From NCBI RefSeq assembly GCF_010548375.1, contig NZ_JAAGLY010000035.1, positions 1-64,000 on the forward strand: a stretch of 64,000 nucleotides of DNA, given 5' to 3'. Origin of the DNA: Streptomyces sp. SID13726. GTDB lineage: Bacteria; Actinomycetota; Actinomycetes; Streptomycetales; Streptomycetaceae. Every line of letters starts with the position of its first letter. Within the stretch, counting starts at the first letter, position 1. Below are positions 58,216 through 64,000 of this stretch, in pieces. The notes below the pieces were generated by a model, which had not been told where the DNA came from, did not search any database, and saw only the letters and a list, made by a program, of their open reading frames with translations. The position numbers and the translations under genes are program-made.

Positions 58216-58320
58216 GGGGCCTTCCCGGAAGGGCGGTTCGGACGTCGTCGGAACGGCGTCCGAGGCGGCCCTCGGGAGGCACGGCGGGTGGATCAATGTC
58301 GCCAGGTCATGACACCGATG

Positions 58321-59748
58321 CTAGACAGTCGCGGGCCCGCTGCCCAGCGAGAATGTGGTGATCACGGCGGCGTGGTCGGACGGCCAGTCGTTCTCCTCGA
58401 CGTCCGGCCAGGTCCGGGGCGTGCCGCTGACGTACGTCCGCGAGTCGAGGACCGTGAGCCCCCGGTGCAGCACGAAGTCGATGCGGTCCTGCGGCTCGGG
58501 CCCCTCGCCGCCGTCCTCGCGCTCGTCGTGCACCGGCGACCAGGTGTGCCCCGGCTCCCGTACGGCATCGGGACGGGCCTCGCGGAAGGAGTCCCGGAAC
58601 CCCGCCTCCTCCGCCGCCTTGGTCACCGGCCACTCGACGTCCGGCCAGTCCAGGTGGGAGGGGCAGTTGAAGTCACCGACGAGGACGACGGGCCGCGCGT
58701 CCCCGATCCGGCCGAGGGTGTCCCGCATCTGCCCGAGCCGCACCTCCTCGTGGGCGAGCGGATCGGACTCGTACGGACCGTAGCGCTCGTAGTCGAGGTG
58801 GGCCGTCCACACCTCGACCTCCCGCTCCCCTACGGCGATCCGCGCGCCGGCCGCCCCGTAGAACCCGACGTCCGGGTCGCCGAGCACGGCGGTGACCGGG
58901 AAGCGGCTGATCACGCCGAGGTTCGGGCCGGCGCTGTGGTGGTGCCAGCCCAGCGCCTCGGCGAGTTCCCCGGCGGCGGTGCCGTACGTCTCCTGGAGCC
59001 CGACCACGTCCACGTCGGTCTCGGCGATGGCCTTGAGCTGCTTGGCCCGGTGGTCGTGGACCTTGGTGCCGCCGTACCAGAGGTTCCAGGTCATCACGCG
59101 GAGGCGGTACGGCAGCAGGGCGCGCAGCCGGGTCACGGTGACGCCCTCCAGACCGGCCAGGACCGTACGGCCCGGGGCCGCCGCTATCGGGGCCAGCGAG
59201 GGGACGGCGAGGACCGCGCATCCGGCCGCCTCGGCGGAGCGGACACCGGTCTCCGTGTCCTCGACGGCCACGCAGCTCGCGGGCTCCACGCCGAGGGCAC
59301 GGCAGGCGGCGAGGTACGGGTCGGGGGCGGGCTTGGTGTGCTCGGTGTCGTCGGCGGTGACGGAGACGGCGAACCGGCTCGCGCCGAGGACTTCGAGGAC
59401 GGTGTCGGCGACGGACCGGGGCGACGCGGTGACCAGGGCGGTGGGGACCTTCTCCCGGGCCAGCGCGTCGAGCAGGTCGAGCGCGCCTGGGCGGGGCACC
59501 ACACCGGTGCGGACGCGGTCCGCGAACTCCCGGTGCAGGGTGTCGGCGAGGTCCGCGGCCGGGACGCCGCCGGCCGCGGCCAGCCAGGCGGCGGTGTGCT
59601 CGACCGGGCGGCCGAGCACGTCGGGCCGGTCCGCCTCGGTCAGCTTCCGCCCCGCGACCTGTTCCACCGCCTCCCACCAGAGCCGCTCGGTGTCGACGAG
59701 CGTGCCGTCCATGTCGAACAGGACGGCCTGGAGCGGGAGTCGGCTCAC
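58321..59748 (-). CDS. Fusion of HAD phosphatase and EEP phosphodiesterase
   Basis: 475 residues from GTG 59748. Residues ~5-205 are a beta-phosphoglucomutase-like HAD phosphatase: FDMDGTLVDTE, then TALVTASPRS, HTKPAPDPY and VAVEDTETGVRSAE (all four HAD motifs intact). Residues ~217-475 are an endonuclease/exonuclease/phosphatase domain: LRVMTWNLWYGG, VVGLQETYG, VVLVGDFNCPSHLDW and WPSDHAAVITTF (Asn, Glu, Asp-Asn and Asp-His ligands intact). One continuous frame with no stop or frameshift. It follows an ABC importer by 56 bases, so it may release phosphate from an imported phosphodiester in two steps. Confidence 0.9.
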   Translation of the reverse strand: MSRLPLQAVLFDMDGTLVDTERLWWEAVEQVAGRKLTEADRPDVLGRPVEHTAAWLAAAGGVPAADLADTLHREFADRVRTGVVPRPGALDLLDALAREKVPTALVTASPRSVADTVLEVLGASRFAVSVTADDTEHTKPAPDPYLAACRALGVEPASCVAVEDTETGVRSAEAAGCAVLAVPSLAPIAAAPGRTVLAGLEGVTVTRLRALLPYRLRVMTWNLWYGGTKVHDHRAKQLKAIAETDVDVVGLQETYGTAAGELAEALGWHHHSAGPNLGVISRFPVTAVLGDPDVGFYGAAGARIAVGEREVEVWTAHLDYERYGPYESDPLAHEEVRLGQMRDTLGRIGDARPVVLVGDFNCPSHLDWPDVEWPVTKAAEEAGFRDSFREARPDAVREPGHTWSPVHDEREDGGEGPEPQDRIDFVLHRGLTVLDSRTYVSGTPRTWPDVEENDWPSDHAAVITTFSLGSGPATV

Positions 59749-59760
59749 GGTTCTCTCTTT

Positions 59761-59802
59761 CGTGGGGGAGGAGTTCGTGGGGGGGGGATTCGTGCGAGGG
59801 GG
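59761..59802. repeat. G-run repeats between importer and HAD-EEP genes
   Basis: TTCGTGGGGGAGGAG is followed by TTCGTGGGGGGGGG and TTCGTGCGAGGGGGG-like sequence: three imperfect TTCGT-G-run units in the 56-base gap. The plus (template) strand could form a G-quadruplex; the mRNA is C-rich here. Confidence 0.6.
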
Positions 59803-59804
59803 GA

Positions 59805-60854
59805 TCAGTGGGTACGTTCCGCCACCAGCACCGGCCGTTCGGGCAGCGACACGCTCACCGCGGAACCGGCGGTGAGTTCGGCGGACTCGTGGGCGGGCAG
59901 GTCGGCCTTGACCTCGGTGCCGTCGGCGAGCCGGACGGTGACGCGGACGGCGGCGCCCAGGAAGGACGTGGCGACCACACGGGACTTCCCGTCGGCCTCG
60001 GCCCGCACCCGCACGGCCTCAGGGCGCACCAGCACGTCGACCTCGGTCGCGGACGGCACCGGGCCGTCGACCGGCAGCCGCTGCCCGAGCACGTCGACCG
60101 TGTCCTGGACCAGCCGCCCGGGGATCCGGCTCATCGTGCCCACGAACTCGGCGACGAAGGCGGTGGCGGGACGGCCGTACAACTCGGCCGGGGCCGCGCA
60201 CTGTTCGAGCTTCCCGGCGTGCATCACGGCGACCCGGTCCGCCATGGACAGGGCCTCCTCCTGGTCGTGGGTGACGAACAGGGTGGTGATGCCGAGTTCC
60301 TGCTGGAGCCGCCGGATCTCCTCGCGGAGGCTGAGCCGCACCTTGGCGTCCAGCGCCGAGAGGGGCTCGTCGAGAAGCAGTACCCGGGGACGCAGGGCGA
60401 GCGCGCGGGCCAGCGCCACACGCTGCTGCTGGCCGCCGGAGAGCTGGTGCGGGTACCGCCCGCTCTTGTCGCCGAGGCCGACCAGCTCCAGCAACTCGGC
60501 GGCACGCGCCCGCCGTTCGGCCGTACGGGTCTTGCGCATCCGCAGTCCGAAGGCCACGTTGTCGAGCGCGTCGAGATGCGGGAAGAGGCTGTACGACTGG
60601 AAGACCATCCCGGCGTCCCGGCGGTGCGCCGGGACCCGGGTGACGTCCTCGCCGTCCACCAGCACCTGGCCGGAGTCGGGGTGTTCGAAGCCGGCGAGCA
60701 TCCTGAGCGCGGTGGTCTTGCCGCAGCCCGAGGGGCCGAGCAGCGCGACCAGCTCACCGGGCTCCACGGTCAGGTCGAGGCCGTCGAGGGCCACGGTCGG
60801 GCCGAACTCCCTGCGCAGGCCCCGGAATTCGATGGTTGCCGCTGTTTCAAGCAT
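59805..60854 (-). CDS. ABC importer ATP-binding protein, PhnT/PotA-like
   Basis: 349 residues. Walker A is GPSGCGKTT at residues 40-48, the signature is LSGGQQQRVALARAL from 138, and Walker B is VLLLDEPLSALDAKVRLSL. The C-terminal TOBE domain (residues ~245-345) has VDVLVRPEAVRVRAEADG. It belongs to the iron(III)/spermidine/2-aminoethylphosphonate group. It starts three bases after the permease stop. Energy subunit for the importer at 59805-63705. Confidence 0.95.
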   Translation of the reverse strand: MLETAATIEFRGLRREFGPTVALDGLDLTVEPGELVALLGPSGCGKTTALRMLAGFEHPDSGQVLVDGEDVTRVPAHRRDAGMVFQSYSLFPHLDALDNVAFGLRMRKTRTAERRARAAELLELVGLGDKSGRYPHQLSGGQQQRVALARALALRPRVLLLDEPLSALDAKVRLSLREEIRRLQQELGITTLFVTHDQEEALSMADRVAVMHAGKLEQCAAPAELYGRPATAFVAEFVGTMSRIPGRLVQDTVDVLGQRLPVDGPVPSATEVDVLVRPEAVRVRAEADGKSRVVATSFLGAAVRVTVRLADGTEVKADLPAHESAELTAGSAVSVSLPERPVLVAERTH

Positions 60855-60857
60855 GGG

Positions 60858-61670
60858 TCATCCCCGGGAGGTAGTACGGGTACGGCCGCCGAAGCCGGCC
60901 AGGACGAGCAGCAGCACCCACGTCACGAGCAGGCTCATCACGGACACGGCGACCGACAACTGGGCCTGCGAGCCACTGACGTTGACGATCCACACCGCGA
61001 AGGGCTGGAAGCCGAGGAGCTGGGCCACGGTGAACTCGCCGAGCACCAGGGCCAGGGTGAGGAAGGAGGCGTTGAGCAGGGCGCCGCGCAGGTTGGGCAG
61101 GACGGCCCGGACCAGGGCCTGCGGCCAGCTCGCGCCGCAGCTGCGGGCGGCCTCGACGAGGGTGCGGACGTCGACGGCACGCAGGCCCGCGTCCAGCGCC
61201 CGGTACACGAAGGGCAGCGCCATCACGACGTACGCGAGGACGAGCACGACCGGGAACGTCGGGTTCTGGATCGCCACGAAGGTCTCGAACAGCGGGGTGC
61301 GCGAGAGGTGTTCGGGCCCCCACTTGAGGACGGTGACGATACCGGCGACGAACGCGATCGGCGGCACCACCAGCGGCAGCGAGCACACGATCTCGACGAC
61401 CGGCCGCAGCCGGGGCGCGCCGAGCCGCAGCGCGACCATGGCGGGCACCATCAGCAGCAGGACGAGGGCGATGGTGACGAGGGCCAGTTCCAGCGAGAGC
61501 AACAGGCTGGAGCCGAAGCCGCCGGTGGCGAAGATCTGGGTGTAGGCGTCGAAGGTGATGCCCTGGTTCGGCACGTCGACCGTGAAGACGACGGACGCGG
61601 CGAGCGGGACCAGGAAGTACAGGCCGGCGAGGCCGTAGACGCCCCACCGCCACGGGTTCAGGCGAGCCAT
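60858..61670 (-). CDS. ABC importer permease 2
   Basis: 270 residues from ATG 61670, which lies inside the upstream permease gene (13-base overlap). Six membrane spans; the EAA loop is VDVRTLVEAARSCGASWPQALVRAVLP. The first span is WGVYGLAGLYFLVPLAASVVF. It is the PhnV/PotC-like half of a heterodimeric importer channel. Confidence 0.93.
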   Translation of the reverse strand: MARLNPWRWGVYGLAGLYFLVPLAASVVFTVDVPNQGITFDAYTQIFATGGFGSSLLLSLELALVTIALVLLLMVPAMVALRLGAPRLRPVVEIVCSLPLVVPPIAFVAGIVTVLKWGPEHLSRTPLFETFVAIQNPTFPVVLVLAYVVMALPFVYRALDAGLRAVDVRTLVEAARSCGASWPQALVRAVLPNLRGALLNASFLTLALVLGEFTVAQLLGFQPFAVWIVNVSGSQAQLSVAVSVMSLLVTWVLLLVLAGFGGRTRTTSRG

Positions 61671-62554
61671 CGGGCACTCCTCCGCTGGAGGGGCAGGTAC
61701 ACGGCCATGACCACGCCCGCGACGAGGATCATGTCGAGGCTGAGGGCGAGCGCCACGTTCTCCTGGCCGACGAGCACGTTGCCGGAGAGGGCGTCGGCGA
61801 TCTGCATGGTGATCAGCGGGATCGAACTGCCCATGATCGCGGCTGCGGTGGCGTAGGCCGCGAAGGCGCTGCCGAAGAGCAGCACGAACCCGCCGAGGAG
61901 GGTGGGCAGCAGCACGGGCAGGGCGACATGCAGCCAGTACTGGAGGGTGGTCGCGCCGTTGTTCTGCGCGGCCTCCCGCCACTGGAGGCGCAGTCCCTCC
62001 AGGGCCGGGGTGATGGTGAGGACCATCAGCGGGATCAGGAAGTACAGGTAGACGACGACCAGTCCCCAGAAGCTGTAGAGGTCCCAGCCGGTGTCCTTGA
62101 GGCTCAGGTGGCGGGTGAGCACGCCCGCGTTGCCGAGTGTGGCGACGAAGGCGAAGGCCAGCGGGACACCGCCGAAGTTGGCGAGGACCCCGGAAGCGGT
62201 GAGCACTCCTTCGCGCAGCGCGCGGTGCCGGGAGGTCACGACGGCCTGGGCGAGCGGCAGTCCGAGCAGGGTCGCGAGGCCCGCGGACACCGCGGACAGC
62301 TTGACACTGCCGACCAGGGCCGTCAGATAGGCGCCCTGGAGGGAGGTCGTCAGGTTGTCGACGGTGTACGAAGTGGCGCCGGTGGCCTGGTCCTTGGCGG
62401 TGAAGGCGCCGTCCAGGACGGCCCAGGCGGGGAGCCCGAAGGCGACGGCGGTGAAGGCGAGCAGCGGGACGACGGCGAGCCAGCCGAGCGACCGGCGCCG
62501 CCGCTTCACCGAAGCGGCGGGCGCCGAGCCGACCCGCGGGAGGGTGGCCGTCAT
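61658..62554 (-). CDS. ABC importer permease 1
   Basis: 298 residues from ATG 62554, overlapping the binding-protein stop by 4 bases. Six spans starting SLGWLAVVPLLAFTAVAFGL; the EAA loop is LRLQWREAAQNNGATTLQYWLHVALP. It resembles PhnU/PotB. Genes binding protein, permease 1, permease 2 and ATPase are coupled by overlaps or a 3-base gap, so they form one operon. Confidence 0.93.
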   Translation of the reverse strand: MTATLPRVGSAPAASVKRRRRSLGWLAVVPLLAFTAVAFGLPAWAVLDGAFTAKDQATGATSYTVDNLTTSLQGAYLTALVGSVKLSAVSAGLATLLGLPLAQAVVTSRHRALREGVLTASGVLANFGGVPLAFAFVATLGNAGVLTRHLSLKDTGWDLYSFWGLVVVYLYFLIPLMVLTITPALEGLRLQWREAAQNNGATTLQYWLHVALPVLLPTLLGGFVLLFGSAFAAYATAAAIMGSSIPLITMQIADALSGNVLVGQENVALALSLDMILVAGVVMAVYLPLQRRSARWLA

Positions 62555-63705
62555 CCGGAGATGGCCTTCGCCCAGCCCTCGGCGATGGCCGTCTTGGCCT
62601 TGTCCTGCTGGGCCTCGGTCGGGAAGGACGGGGTGCCGGAGACCGCGGGCAGCTTGGCCGCGGCGGTCTTGTCGAGGGTGCCGGCCTTCTCCATGGCGGT
62701 CATCAGCGCCGGACGGGCGTACCCCTTGAGCCACAGGTTCTGGCCCTCGGCGCTGTAGAGGTACTCCTGCCACAGGCGGGCGGCCGCCGGGTGCGGGGCA
62801 TCCTTGTTGATGGCCTGGGAGTAGTACTGCGAGAACTGGCCGTCGGTCGGGACCGCGACCTTCCAGTCGACACCCTTGGACTTGAACTCGTCGGCGTACC
62901 CGGCGTTCAGGTAGTCCCAGTCGATGCTGATCGGCGTCTCGCCCTTCTCGACGGTCGCCGGGGTGGACTCGACGGGCGTGTAGTTGCCGTTCTTCTTCAG
63001 CTTGGCGAAGAAGTCGAGGCCGGGCTGGATGTCGTCGAAGGAGCCGCCGCTCGCGAGGGCCGCCGCGTAGACACCGCCGAAGGCCGAACCGGACTTGGTG
63101 GGGTTGCCGTTGAGGGCGACCTGGCCCTTGTACTGCGGCTTGAGCAGGTCGGCGAAGGTGGTGGGGCAGGTCTTGACCCGCTTCGCGTCGCAGCCGATGG
63201 AGATGTAGCCGCCGTAGTCGTTGTACCAGCGGGCCTGCGCGTCCTTCTGCCCGGTCGGGATGTCGTCGTACGACGCCACCTTGTACGGCGCGAGCAGGCC
63301 CTGCTGGGCGGCGCTGATCGCGAAGGAGCTGCCGAGGTCGAGGACGTCGGGGGCGCGGTCCTGGCCCTTCCGCGAGGTGACGGCGTTGATCTCGTCCTGG
63401 CTGGAGCCGTCCGGGTTCTCGACGGAGATCTTGATGCCGTACTTCTTCTGGAAGCCGTCGATCAGGGCACCGTAGTTGGCCCAGTCGCGGGGCAGCGCGA
63501 TGGCGTTGAGCGTGCCCTCCTTCTTGGCCGCGGCGACCAGCTTGTCCATGCCGCCGAAGTCGGCGGCGGAGGCCGCGGTGGCGGCGTTCTTGCCGTCGGC
63601 GGTGGTCGACGCGGTGTCGGGGGCGGCGCCACAGGCGCTCAGGGCGAGGGCGGCGAGGGCGGCGAGAACACCGAGGGCGGCGGTTCTCGGCAGTGACACG
63701 GTCAC
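62551..63705 (-). CDS. ABC importer substrate-binding lipoprotein, 2-AEP/PhnS-like
   Basis: 384 residues from GTG 63705, with GGAG five bases upstream. A lipoprotein signal LGVLAALAALALSAC with Cys25 and LSAC lipobox. The mature protein is a cluster-type binding fold: LNAIALPRDWANYGALIDGFQKKYG, ISVENPDGSSQDEINAV, DVLDLGSSFAISAAQQGLLA and GETPISIDWDYLNAGYADEF. This resembles PhnS/iron-III binding proteins. First gene of the importer operon; a GntR gene is divergent from it. Confidence 0.92.
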   Translation of the reverse strand: MTVSLPRTAALGVLAALAALALSACGAAPDTASTTADGKNAATAASAADFGGMDKLVAAAKKEGTLNAIALPRDWANYGALIDGFQKKYGIKISVENPDGSSQDEINAVTSRKGQDRAPDVLDLGSSFAISAAQQGLLAPYKVASYDDIPTGQKDAQARWYNDYGGYISIGCDAKRVKTCPTTFADLLKPQYKGQVALNGNPTKSGSAFGGVYAAALASGGSFDDIQPGLDFFAKLKKNGNYTPVESTPATVEKGETPISIDWDYLNAGYADEFKSKGVDWKVAVPTDGQFSQYYSQAINKDAPHPAAARLWQEYLYSAEGQNLWLKGYARPALMTAMEKAGTLDKTAAAKLPAVSGTPSFPTEAQQDKAKTAIAEGWAKAISG

Positions 63706-63747
63706 GGCTTCTCCAGGGGGACGCGCGAGGGTGCAGGAGATGAGGCG

Positions 63748-63765
63748 AACTTGTCTGAACAAGTT
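63748..63765. promoter_or_regulatory. Inverted repeat, probable GntR/HutC-type operator
   Basis: AACTTGT-CTGA-ACAAGTT is a perfect 7-bp inverted repeat, similar to HutC-family sites (CTTGT-N-ACAAG). It lies 43 bases upstream of the binding-protein start, within its promoter region, and the GntR gene is divergent on the other side. Confidence 0.75.
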
Positions 63766-63803
63766 GGCCTCAGTAAGTCCGGCGCCGGTGTCCGGTTCGT
63801 AAA

Positions 63804-63819
63804 CAACGTCGAAACGTTG
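63804..63819. promoter_or_regulatory. Second inverted repeat in the importer/GntR gap
   Basis: CAACGT-CGAA-ACGTTG, a perfect 6-bp inverted repeat 39 bases from the first operator and ~98 bases from the GntR start. It may be a second operator or part of the GntR promoter. Confidence 0.45.
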
Positions 63820-63916
63820 ACCCCCGAATTCCCGCACATTTCGAGCCACCCAGGAACCCGCGAATCGTCGACTAGGCTGGTCACGCTGTGCACAGTGATC
63901 GACTCAGAGGGGAAGC

Positions 63917-64000
63917 ATGACGGCGCGACACGAGGAGATCGCCGACGAACTGCGCCGGGCGATCGACCGCGAGGAGTACACCGTCGGCAGTCTGCTGCCC
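63917..64000 (+). CDS. GntR family regulator (truncated by window edge)
   Basis: Only the first 28 codons are present: MTARHEEIADELRRAIDREE then YTVGSLLP. This is the start of a GntR winged helix. GAGGGG lies just upstream of ATG 63917. It is divergent from the importer operon and is its probable regulator, given the HutC-like repeat at 63748-63765. Subfamily cannot be read, though the operator suggests HutC/PhnF. Confidence 0.85.
   Translation, partial: MTARHEEIADELRRAIDREEYTVGSLLP

Noticed and set aside
58288..61545. 1085-residue plus-strand open frame
   Set aside because: It is antisense to the HAD-EEP, ABC ATPase and permease genes and has shadow composition (Arg/Ser/Thr rich), a known effect of high GC.

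Overview
The window is chromosomal DNA of a Streptomyces. GC content is very high and third codon positions are almost all G or C. GTG starts and 4-base ATGA/GTGA overlaps are common. Several genes are diagnostic for the genus: smeA-sffA, rbpA, ppm1, a DasR-boxed GH18 chitinase, hisG-hisE and an FMN-riboswitch rib operon. From memory the order is broadly collinear with the S. coelicolor SCO14xx core region. I see no transposase, integrase, phage, plasmid, rRNA, tRNA or CRISPR. The DNA is core chromosome with small lineage-specific gains and losses.

Layout. 1-3639: a three-gene minus-strand set (a kleisin/MukF-like protein, a MukE-like protein, and the 5' end of an SMC/MukB-like ATPase) that looks like a condensin or Wadjet-type complex and runs off the left edge. 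3797-9024: a FadR-type regulator facing an MFS transporter, a D-glutamate-cyclase-like protein and PxpABC, with a perfect 19-bp operator in the divergent gap; this looks like a regulated 5-oxoproline/D-glutamate utilisation unit. 9030-12197: an SGNH hydrolase and two GT4 glycosyltransferases. 12386-16506: HEAT and ankyrin proteins, then smeA and sffA (sporulation-septum proteins). 16638-21065: a YczR-like MocR regulator facing YczE, a glycerophosphodiesterase and a UMF1 transporter. 21333-25923: rbpA with a sigma-R promoter, fxsA, ppm1, an amidohydrolase and an Lrp regulator. 26192-30545: a small conserved protein, an APH-type kinase, a CrtC/AttH-like protein and an acyl-CoA dehydrogenase. 30889-34560: chitinase, TetR regulator, a 46-aa membrane peptide and a C39-type secreted peptidase.

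34782-40876: a P-loop kinase lacking a normal start codon, a candidate sRNA, a TPR-AAA+ ATPase with a TTA codon, two CNNM/CorC membrane proteins and a PH-domain protein. 40891-45473: hisG, hisE, and the operon ribE-ribM-ribBA-ribH behind an FMN riboswitch. 45567-49978: an ECF41 sigma factor with its epimerase-type partner gene, and a ROK regulator facing an MFS transporter. 49938-56884: thioesterase, uracil permease, GH6 glycosidase, DUF5995 protein, a flavin amine oxidase and a nitrilase. 57001-64000: an MFS protein, a HAD phosphatase fused to an EEP phosphodiesterase, a complete 2-aminoethylphosphonate-type ABC importer, and the start of a divergent GntR regulator.

The most unusual items are the HAD-EEP fusion coupled to an importer, the MukBEF-like triad, an orphan DasR-type promoter in front of the ECF41 gene (probably left by a lost chitinase gene), a GC-rich repeat family that supplies the C-terminal codons of two convergent genes at once, a 15-C tract inside a small gene, the missing P-loop lysine in SffA, and the kinase gene without a start codon.
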